Positions 45,120 through 55,100 of a stretch of DNA of 64,000 nucleotides are shown here, in pieces. Both the position numbers and the translations under genes were made by a program. The notes under the pieces are model-generated. The model did not search any database. It saw only the letters and a program-made list of their open reading frames with translations, and had not been told where the DNA came from. Origin of the DNA: an uncultured Bacteroides sp. (GTDB lineage: Bacteria; Bacteroidota; Bacteroidia; Bacteroidales; Bacteroidaceae); the NCBI RefSeq assembly GCF_963678425.1, contig NZ_OY782854.1, forward strand, positions 310,001-374,000, in the 5' to 3' direction. How positions within the stretch are numbered: position 1 is the first letter of the stretch; the number at the start of each line of letters is the position of its first letter.

Positions 45120-46715
45120 ATGAAAATAAAGCATTTAGTTTTACTCTTTTGTATGGTATTTCTTTCCGGGAACTTTGCTTATGCAGAGAGAATTGATATG
45201 CTTAAATCCGGAGCTAAAGCTGGTGGAAAAAAACTGAATACTCAATTAATCAATAAGACTATTGAGAAGCTTTCCTCTAATGGTGGAGGTACTCTTTATT
45301 TTCCTTCCGGCACATATCTTACCGGGGCAGTGAAACTGAAGAGTAATATCACTATTGAACTGGAGGCTGGAGCTACATTATTATTTTCTGATAACTTTGA
45401 CGATTATCTTCCTTTTGTAGATATGAGATATGAAGGAGTGATGATGAAAAGTTTCTCGCCTCTGTTCTATGCGGTTGATCAGCATGATATCACGATTAAA
45501 GGTGAAGGAACAATTGATGGCCAGGGCAAGAAATGGTGGGCCGAATTTTATCGGGTTCTTGTTGATGTTCAAAAGAATGGCATCCGGGATCTGAATAAAT
45601 ACCAGCCTATGTGGGATAGTGTAAACAAAGATCCTAATCTTTATAAAGTGACCAACGAAGATTATAAAGAGGTTCTTGACCGTCGCTTCTTTCGTCCTTC
45701 TTTTATCCAGCCTATTCGTTGTAAGAACATAAAGATTGAAGGGATTAAAATCATTAATTCTCCCTTCTGGACTGTGAATCCTGAGTTTTGTGAAAATGTA
45801 ACTATAAAAGGTATAGCTATTAATAATCCCCTCTCACCCAATACGGATGGAATCAATCCTTCATCCTGTAAGAATGTTCATATCTCTGATTGTCATATCT
45901 CGGTAGGAGACGACTGTATTACTCTGAAGTCAGGGAGAGATTTGCAGGCTCGTCAGCTTGGAGTTCCTTGTGAGAATATTACCATTACCAACTGTACAAT
46001 GTTATCAGGACATGGTGGGGTAGTGATTGGTAGTGAAATGAGTGGTGATGTGCGTAAAGTAACTATCTCTAATTGTGTGTTTGATGGAACAGACAGAGGA
46101 ATTCGTATTAAGTCTACCCGTGGACGTGGAGGTATTGTAGAAGAAATACGTGTAGACAATATTGTGATGAACAATATAAAGAGTGAGGCTATTGTACTCA
46201 GCCTTTTCTATAGTAAGATGGATAAAGAACCTGTTTCTGATCGTACACCAATCTTCCGCAACATTCACATTTCTAATCTTACCGGAACTCAGGTGAATAG
46301 CGCAGTCAGAATATCGGGTATTGAAGAAATGCCAATATCAGATGTTACGCTGAATAATATAAATATTCAGTCAAACACAGGACTTGAAGCAGATATGGTT
46401 AAGAATCTGGAACTGAATAATGTTCGCATTGATACAAAGATAGGTTCTGCATTTAAATTCTCTCATGCAGAGAACTTGGAACTGAATGCAATAAAGACTC
46501 TGACCCCAAATGCTAATTCTCCGGTACTGAGGATTAGTGATTCTAAAGAATGTCTTATTCAGGGGTGCTATCCATTGGCTGGAAGTCGTTCATTCCTTCT
46601 TCTGGAAGGCGAAAATAGAGGCATGGTACTGATGCATAATTGGTTTAATCGTCTGCCTTCAGTTGTGGATAAAGAGAGCATGTTTATAAAGGAAAACCTT
46701 ATTATAAAAGAATAA
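45120..46715 (+). CDS. Polygalacturonase-family glycoside hydrolase, GH28
   Basis: A 531-residue exported right-handed beta-helix (signal VLLFCMVFLSGNFAYA). The GH28 catalytic motifs are complete: NTDG (Asp243), GDDC (Asp264 and Asp265), GHG (His298) and RIK (Arg329, Lys331). A rhamnogalacturonase or exo-galacturonidase role would both fit; the insertion at about 160-210 (LNKYQPMWDSVNKDPNLYK) is large, as in exo-acting forms, and favours side-chain galacturonic acid removal. It lies within the run whose order matches known RG-II loci, where a GH28 galacturonidase occurs. Confidence 0.92.
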   Translation: MKIKHLVLLFCMVFLSGNFAYAERIDMLKSGAKAGGKKLNTQLINKTIEKLSSNGGGTLYFPSGTYLTGAVKLKSNITIELEAGATLLFSDNFDDYLPFVDMRYEGVMMKSFSPLFYAVDQHDITIKGEGTIDGQGKKWWAEFYRVLVDVQKNGIRDLNKYQPMWDSVNKDPNLYKVTNEDYKEVLDRRFFRPSFIQPIRCKNIKIEGIKIINSPFWTVNPEFCENVTIKGIAINNPLSPNTDGINPSSCKNVHISDCHISVGDDCITLKSGRDLQARQLGVPCENITITNCTMLSGHGGVVIGSEMSGDVRKVTISNCVFDGTDRGIRIKSTRGRGGIVEEIRVDNIVMNNIKSEAIVLSLFYSKMDKEPVSDRTPIFRNIHISNLTGTQVNSAVRISGIEEMPISDVTLNNINIQSNTGLEADMVKNLELNNVRIDTKIGSAFKFSHAENLELNAIKTLTPNANSPVLRISDSKECLIQGCYPLAGSRSFLLLEGENRGMVLMHNWFNRLPSVVDKESMFIKENLIIKE

Positions 46716-46748
46716 AGCCAATTTTCTTGGTTCAAATGAAATAATTAC

Positions 46749-48125
46749 ATGAATATAAAAGAAATCATATTATCAGTAGCATTAGTTCTTTCTGGAAGCA
46801 CTCTTTTTGCCCAGCAAGATTCAGATCATAAGTATCAAAGGCCATTGAAAGATGTTTTAATGGATATTTCTAAACGGTTTAACGTCCGTCTGAAATGGAC
46901 AGAAGTAGTGGTTGACGGTAAGATGCTTGATTATGCAGATTCCCGCATTCGCCCTTATTCTGTGGAGGAAAGTCTGAACAATGTACTTGTTCCGTTTGAT
47001 TATAAATTTGTGAAACAGGGAGATAATCTTTATAAAATAAAAAACTATGAATATGCCCGCCGTACGGATGAAGACGGAGTGAAAATGATTAAGTATCTTA
47101 ATTCACTTTACTCTGATTCAGTGCAATGGAACAAGAGAAAAGAATGCTTACGCAAAGAAGTAAGAGAGCGTTTAGGTATCGACTCTCTACTGAAAGTTCG
47201 AGTTAAAACAAAACCGGTAATTTCTAAGGAAAGAATCTATAGTGGATATACTGTTCAGAACTTTTCTTTGGAAACTTTGCCCGGTCTGTATGTTTGCGGA
47301 TCAATCTATAAGCCTTTGGTAAAAGGAAAATTCCCGTTGATAATTTGTCCGAATGGACATTTCCTTGATGGGCGATATCGTAAGGATCAGCAGCAACGCA
47401 TGGCTAGTCTGGCTAGAATGGGAGCTATTTGTGTGGACTATGATCTTTTTGCATGGGGAGAATCTATGTTGCAATTCCCCGAAGAAGCTCATCACAAAAG
47501 TGCAGCTCAGTTTATTCAGGCTTTGAATGGAATTAGTGTTCTTGATTTCATGTATAACCGTAAAGATGTTGATAAGAAAAGAATCGGTGTGAACGGTGGT
47601 TCCGGTGGTGGTTCTCAAACAGTATTACTATCTGTCCTTGATCAGAGATACACAGCTCTTTGTCCGGTAGTAAGTTTGTCATCTCACTTTGATGGTGGAT
47701 GTCCTTGTGAAAGCGGACTACCAATCTTTTATTCTTGTGGAGGAACGGTTGCTGCTGAATTAGCTGCTACAAATGCTCCGAAACCTATGTTGATTGTTTC
47801 CGACGGACAAGACTGGACAAGCACCGTACCAACTCTTGAACTTCCGTATATCAAGCATATCTATGACTTTTACGGCGCTGCAGAGAAAGTAACGAATGTT
47901 CATTTACCTGCCGAAGGACACGACTTTGGTCCAAATAAAAGAAATGCTGTTTATGATTTCTTTGCCGATGCATTCAAGCTGAAAAAATCAATGCTTGATG
48001 AAAGTAAAGTAACTATAGAGCCTAAAGAGAATATGTTTAGTTTTGGAGACAAAGGAGAAAAACTTCCAAAGAATGCTATTCGCTCTTTTGAGGAGTTGGA
48101 AAAACTTCTGACCACGCTGAAGTAA
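46749..48125 (+). CDS. Exported alpha/beta-hydrolase esterase with N-terminal STN-like domain (possible CE19-type pectin esterase)
   Basis: A 458-residue exported serine hydrolase. Residues 30-100 (LKDVLMDISKRFNVRLKW, ESLNNVLVPFDYKFVKQGD) look like the STN/FecR-C small beta-alpha domain that usually occurs on TonB-linked receptors or anti-sigma factors. The alpha/beta-hydrolase domain follows, with nucleophile Ser285 (VNGGSGGGSQ), Asp352 (VSDGQDW) and His391 (EGHDFG). The acetyl-xylan-esterase-like fold and its position between GH28 and GH95 fit the RG-II methylesterase family CE19. Acetylesterase activity remains an alternative. Confidence 0.75.
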   Translation: MNIKEIILSVALVLSGSTLFAQQDSDHKYQRPLKDVLMDISKRFNVRLKWTEVVVDGKMLDYADSRIRPYSVEESLNNVLVPFDYKFVKQGDNLYKIKNYEYARRTDEDGVKMIKYLNSLYSDSVQWNKRKECLRKEVRERLGIDSLLKVRVKTKPVISKERIYSGYTVQNFSLETLPGLYVCGSIYKPLVKGKFPLIICPNGHFLDGRYRKDQQQRMASLARMGAICVDYDLFAWGESMLQFPEEAHHKSAAQFIQALNGISVLDFMYNRKDVDKKRIGVNGGSGGGSQTVLLSVLDQRYTALCPVVSLSSHFDGGCPCESGLPIFYSCGGTVAAELAATNAPKPMLIVSDGQDWTSTVPTLELPYIKHIYDFYGAAEKVTNVHLPAEGHDFGPNKRNAVYDFFADAFKLKKSMLDESKVTIEPKENMFSFGDKGEKLPKNAIRSFEELEKLLTTLK

Positions 48126-48157
48126 TATCATTTTCTTCATAAAATAACCAACAACAG

Positions 48158-50623
48158 ATGAATCGTAAAAATACATATTTCAGTCGTTATAGATTTCTTA
48201 TCCTGCTTTCATTTCTGTTTCTGTCTCTTTATGCAGAGGCAGCAGGATACAAATTGTGGTATGATAAACCAGCTTCTGTATGGACTGAAGCTTTACCTTT
48301 AGGGAATGGCCGTTTAGGAGCAATGGTTTACGGGACTCCTTCTGTAGAGCAGGTTCAGCTAAACGAAGAAACTATATGGGCCGGACGTCCGAATAACAAT
48401 GCAAATCCTGAAGCATTACAATATTTACCTAAAGTCAGAGAACTTGTTTTTGCTGGTAAATATCTGGAAGCTCAGACACTGGCCACTGAAAAAGTGATGT
48501 CGAACACAAATTCGGGTATGCCTTATCAACCTTTTGGTGATTTGCGCATTGCTTTCCCGGGACATACACGTTATACTGATTATTACAGAGAGCTAAGTCT
48601 CGATTCAGCCCGTGCACTGGTATCCTATAAAGTGGATGGCGTTCGTTACAAAAGAGAGATGATAACTTCATTTCCAGACCAGGTTATAATGATTCGCTTA
48701 TCTGCCGATGCTGCAAAGAAAATAACTTTTAATGCATTCTTTACTTCTCCTCATCAGGATGTTGTTGTAGATACCGAAGGAAACTGTGTTACTCTTTCAG
48801 GTGTATCTTCATGGCATGAAGGATTAAAAGGAAAAGTAGAGTTTCAGGGGAGACTGACAGTTAAGGCTGTTAATGGAAAAGTACAGTATAAAGACGGAAC
48901 TGTAACTGTTGAAGGTGCCGATGAAGCAACTTTGTATGTTTCAATAGGAACTAATTTTGTAAATTACAAAGATATATCCGGTAACTCTGCAGAGCGGGCA
49001 AAGAGTTTTCTTGAGAAGGCACTGACCAGAGATTATGCAACATCGTTCAAAGAACATGTTTCTATCTTTAAAAAGTACATGGACAGGGTTTCTCTTTATC
49101 TTGGAGAAAATAAACAAGACGGAATAACGACTGATAAAAGAATAGAAAACTTTGCACAGACAAACGATGCTCATTTGGTGGCAACTTATTTCCAGTTCGG
49201 ACGTTACCTGCTGATTTCTTCTTCACAACCGGGCGGACAACCGGCCAATCTTCAGGGAATCTGGAACGATAAACTATTGCCTTCATGGGATAGCAAGTAT
49301 ACTTGCAATATAAATGTTGAAATGAACTACTGGCCATCGGAAGTGGCTAACCTCACAGAACTGAATGAACCATTGTTTAACATGGTAAAAGAAGTTTCTG
49401 AAAGTGGTAAGGAAACAGCTAAAGTAATGTATGGTGCCGACGGGTGGGTATTGCATCATAATACAGATATCTGGAGAGTTACCGGTGCTTTGGATAAAGC
49501 GCCTTCGGGCATGTGGCCTTCGGGTGGAGCATGGTTATGTCGCCATCTTTGGGAGCACTATCTGTATACCGGGGATATAAAGTTTCTGAAAGAGATATAT
49601 CCAATAATGAAAGGGGCAGCACTTTTCTTTGATCAGACTATGGTTAAGGAACCTTCACATAACTGGTTGGTTGTTTGTCCTTCCAACTCTCCTGAAAATG
49701 TTCATGCCGGAAGTAATGGAGAAGCAACTACTGCCGCAGGTTGTACAATGGATAATCAGTTAATATTCGATCTTTGGAATGAAATTATTTCAGCTTCGCG
49801 CTTACTGGGTGTCGATGCTGATTTCGCATCTCATCTGAAACAAAGACTGAATCAAATGGCACCAATGCAAGTTGGTCGTTGGGGACAATTACAGGAATGG
49901 ATGAACGATTGGGATGATCCGCAGGATATTCATCGTCATGTGTCTCACCTTTACGGATTATTCCCAAGTAATCAGATATCTCCTTACCGCACTCCTGAAT
50001 TATTTGAGGCAGCCCGCACATCATTGATACATCGTGGTGATCCTTCTACAGGTTGGTCAATGGGATGGAAGGTTTGTTTATGGGCACGTTTGCTGGATGG
50101 CGATCATGCATATAAGCTAATTACTAACCAACTTTCATTGGTTCGCAATGAAAAGAAAAAAGGAGGTACTTATCCAAACTTATTCGATGCTCATCCTCCT
50201 TTCCAGATTGATGGAAACTTTGGTTGTGCAGCCGGAATTGCAGAGATGTTGATGCAAAGTTATGACGGTTTTATTTATCTACTCCCGGCGTTACCTTCAT
50301 TATGGAAAGAAGGACACATAAACGGACTGATTGCCCGCGGTGGATTTGAATTGAATATCAGTTGGAAAAACGGAGAAGTTGATCGTGTTGTAATAAAGTC
50401 TCGTCTTGGAGGTAATTGCCGCTTGCGCTCACTGACTCCGCTTAAAGGAAACGGTCTGTCGAAAGCCAAAGGTGAAAACCCGAATGCGCTTTATGCAGTA
50501 CCTACCGTATCTAAACCATTGGTTCATGACTCTTCAAAACTGGCAGGAATAAGTATAAAGAACACTTATTTGTATGATTTGAAAACAAAAGCAGGAAAAG
50601 AATACATAATCTATAAAAAATAA
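48158..50623 (+). CDS. GH95 glycoside hydrolase (alpha-L-fucosidase or alpha-L-galactosidase)
   Basis: An exported 821-residue GH95 enzyme (signal FLILLSFLFLSLYAEA). The N-terminal beta domain has KLWYDKPASVWTEALPLGN and EQVQLNEETIWAGRP, diagnostic of the family. The (alpha/alpha)6 domain has PGGQPANLQGIWNDKLLPSW, DIWRVTGALDKAPSGMWPSG, CPSNSPEN and DAHPPFQIDGNFGCAAG near residue 677. GH95 enzymes invert alpha-1,2-L-fucose or L-galactose linkages. In the RG-II system the GH95 member is an alpha-L-galactosidase, and the neighbours make that activity the better guess here. Confidence 0.93.
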   Translation: MNRKNTYFSRYRFLILLSFLFLSLYAEAAGYKLWYDKPASVWTEALPLGNGRLGAMVYGTPSVEQVQLNEETIWAGRPNNNANPEALQYLPKVRELVFAGKYLEAQTLATEKVMSNTNSGMPYQPFGDLRIAFPGHTRYTDYYRELSLDSARALVSYKVDGVRYKREMITSFPDQVIMIRLSADAAKKITFNAFFTSPHQDVVVDTEGNCVTLSGVSSWHEGLKGKVEFQGRLTVKAVNGKVQYKDGTVTVEGADEATLYVSIGTNFVNYKDISGNSAERAKSFLEKALTRDYATSFKEHVSIFKKYMDRVSLYLGENKQDGITTDKRIENFAQTNDAHLVATYFQFGRYLLISSSQPGGQPANLQGIWNDKLLPSWDSKYTCNINVEMNYWPSEVANLTELNEPLFNMVKEVSESGKETAKVMYGADGWVLHHNTDIWRVTGALDKAPSGMWPSGGAWLCRHLWEHYLYTGDIKFLKEIYPIMKGAALFFDQTMVKEPSHNWLVVCPSNSPENVHAGSNGEATTAAGCTMDNQLIFDLWNEIISASRLLGVDADFASHLKQRLNQMAPMQVGRWGQLQEWMNDWDDPQDIHRHVSHLYGLFPSNQISPYRTPELFEAARTSLIHRGDPSTGWSMGWKVCLWARLLDGDHAYKLITNQLSLVRNEKKKGGTYPNLFDAHPPFQIDGNFGCAAGIAEMLMQSYDGFIYLLPALPSLWKEGHINGLIARGGFELNISWKNGEVDRVVIKSRLGGNCRLRSLTPLKGNGLSKAKGENPNALYAVPTVSKPLVHDSSKLAGISIKNTYLYDLKTKAGKEYIIYKK

Positions 50624-50629
50624 AGAATA

Positions 50630-52105
50630 ATGATGAAAAGAAACAAGATCATTGCATTGGCATGTTTGTTCCTTTTAGGAGTTTCTGGCACTATGAAAGC
50701 ACAGAAAAACGAACCTAAAACTTACATACCATGGGCTAATGGAAAGTTGGTTGTTGATGAAAGCGGACGTTATCTGAAACAGGCTAATGGTGCTCCGTTC
50801 TTCTGGTTAGGTGATACAGGTTGGCTTATGCCTGCACGTCTTGATCGTGATGAAGTGGAATATTATCTTGAACAATGCAGCAAGAAAGGCTTTAATATGG
50901 TTCAGATTATGTTAATGCATACTATTCCTGAAATCAATACTTATGGTCAATGGGCTTTACCTGATGGATTTAATTTTAAGAACATTGATAAAAAAGGTGT
51001 TTACGGATATTGGGACCATATAGATTATATTGTTCGTACCGCTGAAAAGAAAGGTATTTATATTGGTATGGTGTGTCTTTGGGGAACTCCTGTTCAAAAA
51101 GGACTGGTAACAGAAAAAGATGCTCAGGCTTATGGTAAATTCCTTGCAGATCGCTATAAGAACAATCCTAATATAGTTTGGTTTATCGGAGGAGATATTC
51201 GTGGTGATGTGAAGCCAACTGTTTGGAATACACTTGCCAATACTATAAAAAATAGTGATGGAAATCACCTGATGACTTTCCATCCAAGAGGAAGAACAAC
51301 TTCTGCCGTTTGGTTTAATAATGAAAAGTGGTTAGACTTTAATATGTTTCAGTCTGGTCACCGTCGTTACGGTCAACGATTTGGCGATGGAGATTATACC
51401 ATTCAGGAAAATACAGAAGAAGATAACTGGCGTTATGTAGAAAAGAGCTTTGCTATGAAGCCTTTGAAGCCAACTATTGATGGTGAACCTGTTTACGAAG
51501 AAATTCCTCAGGGATTGCATGATACCACACAACCTTTATGGAATGCTAATGATATTCGTCGTTATGCATACTGGTCGGTTTTTGCAGGTTCATTCGGACA
51601 TACTTACGGACATAATTCAATTATGCAGATGTTGAAGAATGGAGTAGGGGGAGCTTACGGTGCTACAAAACCATGGTATGATGCATTGAAAGATCCTGGA
51701 ATGAACCAGATGAAATATCTTAAAAACCTGATGCTTACTTTACCATACTTTGATAGAGTGCCAGATCAGACTGTTATTGCAGGTACAAATGGCGATCTTT
51801 ACGAAAGAGTAATCGCAACTCGTGGTAATGATTACCTTATGGCTTACAACTATACTAATCGCCCTGTACAGATAGATCTTACAAAGATTTCGGGTGCGAA
51901 GAAGAAAGTATGGTGGTACAATCCTTCAAACGGAGAATTGCAATATGCAGGTGAGTTTGATAATAAAGTAACCGAATTTATTGAAGATAGCGGTTACCGT
52001 GCCGGAAACGATCGCGTGCTTATTGCTGTTGATTCTTCTAAGGATTATATTAAGCAGGATTGGACATCTCTTCCAGATGCACAACAAAAATGGAATAAAA
52101 AATAA
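50630..52105 (+). CDS. Apiosidase-like glycoside hydrolase, GH140 (DUF4038)
   Basis: A 491-residue exported TIM-barrel enzyme; signal peptide to about residue 24 (IALACLFLLGVSGTMKAQ), with Met2 as equal alternative start. The DUF4038 start FFWLGDTGWLMPARLDRDEV is clear. Putative catalytic residues are Asp189 in WFIGGDIRGD and Glu286 in DGEPVYEE, matching the GGD and DGEPxYE pair of GH140. A C-terminal beta-sandwich (YNYTNRPVQIDLTKISG, VWWYNPSNGELQYAG) follows. GH140 members cleave the apiose linking RG-II side chains to the backbone, which fits this locus. It starts 6 bases after GH95. Confidence 0.88.
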   Translation: MMKRNKIIALACLFLLGVSGTMKAQKNEPKTYIPWANGKLVVDESGRYLKQANGAPFFWLGDTGWLMPARLDRDEVEYYLEQCSKKGFNMVQIMLMHTIPEINTYGQWALPDGFNFKNIDKKGVYGYWDHIDYIVRTAEKKGIYIGMVCLWGTPVQKGLVTEKDAQAYGKFLADRYKNNPNIVWFIGGDIRGDVKPTVWNTLANTIKNSDGNHLMTFHPRGRTTSAVWFNNEKWLDFNMFQSGHRRYGQRFGDGDYTIQENTEEDNWRYVEKSFAMKPLKPTIDGEPVYEEIPQGLHDTTQPLWNANDIRRYAYWSVFAGSFGHTYGHNSIMQMLKNGVGGAYGATKPWYDALKDPGMNQMKYLKNLMLTLPYFDRVPDQTVIAGTNGDLYERVIATRGNDYLMAYNYTNRPVQIDLTKISGAKKKVWWYNPSNGELQYAGEFDNKVTEFIEDSGYRAGNDRVLIAVDSSKDYIKQDWTSLPDAQQKWNKK

Positions 52106-52119
52106 ATAACCAGATAACA

Positions 52120-55100
52120 ATGCCGAAGAAAAGAATCTTATTATTGCTTGTTTTTCTGCTTTCTCTGAAAGTAGCGGCTTTTGCAGGAGTTAGCATTAGC
52201 AATCTGCGTTGTGAAATGCTGAACAATCCTGTAGGGATTGATACAGAATCTCCTCGTGTTAGTTGGCGCATTTCTTCTTCAGAAAGAGGAGTGACTCAAC
52301 TTTCTTATCAGATATTGGTAGCTTCTTCCATGCAAAAACTAAATGCCGGTGAGGGAGATGTATGGAACTCCGGCATTGTTAAGTCTTCCCAGTCTCAATG
52401 GGTGAGTTATGCCGGACAGCCATTAAAAAGTAATGGCCGATATTTCTGGAAAGTAAAGGTTACTACTAATGCCGGAGAATCTTCCTGGAGCACACCTGCT
52501 CAATGGAGCATGGGATTACTTTCACAGAATGACTGGAAAGCTCAGTGGATTGGTTTGGATAAACTGATGCCATGGGATTCTGATACTCAGTTCTCACGTA
52601 TGTCTGCCCGTTATCTTCGTAAAGAGTTTACTCCGAAGAAAGCAGTAGCTCATGCCACTGTTCATGTTTCCGGCCTAGGATTATATGAATTGTATATCAA
52701 TGGTCAGAAAGTTGGCGATCGTGTTCTTGCACCTGCACCAACCGATTACAGAAAAACTACTCTTTATAATAGTTACGACGTTACAGCTTTGTTGAAAGAT
52801 AAGGCAAACGCTATGGGTGTTACTCTTGGTAATGGACGTTTCTATACCATGCGTCAGAATTTCAAGAACTATAAAATCCCTACATTTGGTTTTCCAAAAG
52901 TTCGTCTGGTACTTATACTTGAATATACAGATGGATCAAAAGATGTAGTTGGAAGTGATACTTCATGGAAAATTAATGCCGATGGTCCTATCCGTAGTAA
53001 TAACGAATATGATGGAGAGGTGTATGATGCCCGCAAAGAGTTTGGAAACTGGACAGAACCGGGATTCAATGATTCTTCTTGGGAATCGGCACAGCGTGTA
53101 ACCCTTCCGAGTGGAACACTTCGTGCTGAAATGACGGCAGGAATGAAGGTCGTGGATAAAATCCATCCTGTTTCTATCACAGAACTTCCGGGCAGGAAAT
53201 ATATTCTTGACATGGGACAGAATATGGCCGGTTGGTTAAGAATCAAAGTGAAAGGTGATGCCGGTGATACTGTCCGCCTACGTTTTGCTGAAGTTCTTCA
53301 GAAGAACGGCGAACTTTATATGGAACCTCTAAGAGATGCCAAGGTTACTAATCTTTATATCCTGAAAGGTCAGGGAATGGAAGAGTGGGCACCTAAGTTT
53401 GTATATAATGGTTTCCGTTATGTTGAGATTACCGGATGCAAAAACAAACCTTCGTTAGATCAGTTTGTTGGCGAGGTTGTCAGTGATGAGATGGAAACAC
53501 TTGGTGCTTTCAGCTGCACTGATCCTATCATTAATCAGATTTACAAAAATGCTTTCTGGGGAATCCGTAGTAATTACAAAGGAATGCCTGTTGACTGTCC
53601 GCAGAGAAACGAACGTCAGCCTTGGTTGGGCGACCGTGCTGTAGGCTGCCTGGGTGAAAGCTTTGTCATGGAAAACGGACAGCTTTACAGCAAATGGATG
53701 AATGATATCAACGATTCACAACGTGAAGATGGTTGTATTCCCGATGTAGCACCTTCTTATCTGAACTATTACACAGATAATATTACATGGCCTTCCGTAT
53801 TCCTTTTATCATCTGATATGGTTTATTCACAGTTTGGAAACATCCAGCCTATCGTGAAAAACTATGATGCCATGAAAAAGTGGATGGATCACATGAAGAA
53901 GGAATATCTGAGAGAGGGCATTATGACTCGTGATGAATATGGCGATTGGTGTGTTCCACCTGAATCTCCAGAACTGATTCACTCAAAAGACCCGAAACGT
54001 CAGACAGACGGTTTGTTGGTTTCTACAGCTTATTATTATAAAATGCTTGCTTTGATGAGCAAATTTGCAACATTGCAGAATAAAACTGAAGATTCAAAAG
54101 AGTTTGATGCAATTGCTGCCAATGTAAAAGATGCCTTCAACAAGAAATATTTCAATACAGATAGCTTGTTCTACGGAAATAACTCGGCAACGTCCAACTT
54201 GCTTCCATTAGCATTTGGCATGGTGCCCGATAATATGGTTGAAAAAGTAAGCAAGCAGATTGTTGATAAGGTAATGAATGACAGCAAAGGACATATTTGC
54301 ACAGGTCTTGTAGGTTCGCAATGGATTATGCGCGAATTGTGCAAGATGGGACGTGCTGATGTGGCATATATGTTGGCTTCTAACGATACATACCCAAGTT
54401 GGGGATATATGGTTAAAAAGGGAGCGACTACAATCTGGGAATTATGGAATGGTGATACTGCCGGACCGAAAATGAATTCCAAGAATCACGTAATGCTTCT
54501 TGGCGATTTGATTCCATTCTTCTACGAAAATATGGCCGGAATCAAAACCGATGAAAAGGAAGCAGGCTTTAAGAAGATTATTATGAAGCCAAATTTTGAA
54601 ATTCAGGATCTGAGTGATGTTGATGCTTCTTATATGACTCCTTACGGAAAAGTGGTGAGCAAATGGAAAAAGAATCTGAAACATCTGGATTGGAATATCA
54701 CTATTCCTGCCAATGCAACTGCAATAGTTTACTTGCCTTCGGATAAGGCGATGATAAAAGAGGGTGGCATTCCTGTTGCAAAAGCCAAAGGTGTGAAATA
54801 TCTTGGAAAAGAAGGTAATCTTACCCGCTGGGAAGTCGGCTCGGGAGATTATTTATTCAGCGTTGATATGAATGTAGGTCTGGGAGCCTGGAGAAAAGGA
54901 ATTGTTGAAGATGAGTTCCTTTACGAAAAAGCTTCTTTCCCATCGGCACATGCTGCTACAATAGCTGACACTCCAACCGGACTTGTTGCTTCATTTTTCG
55001 GAGGAACTAAAGAAGGAAATCCTGATGTTTGTATCTGGGTATGCAGAAAAACAGCCGAAGGATGGACTGCTCCTCAAAAGGTTGCTGATGGTATAATGAG

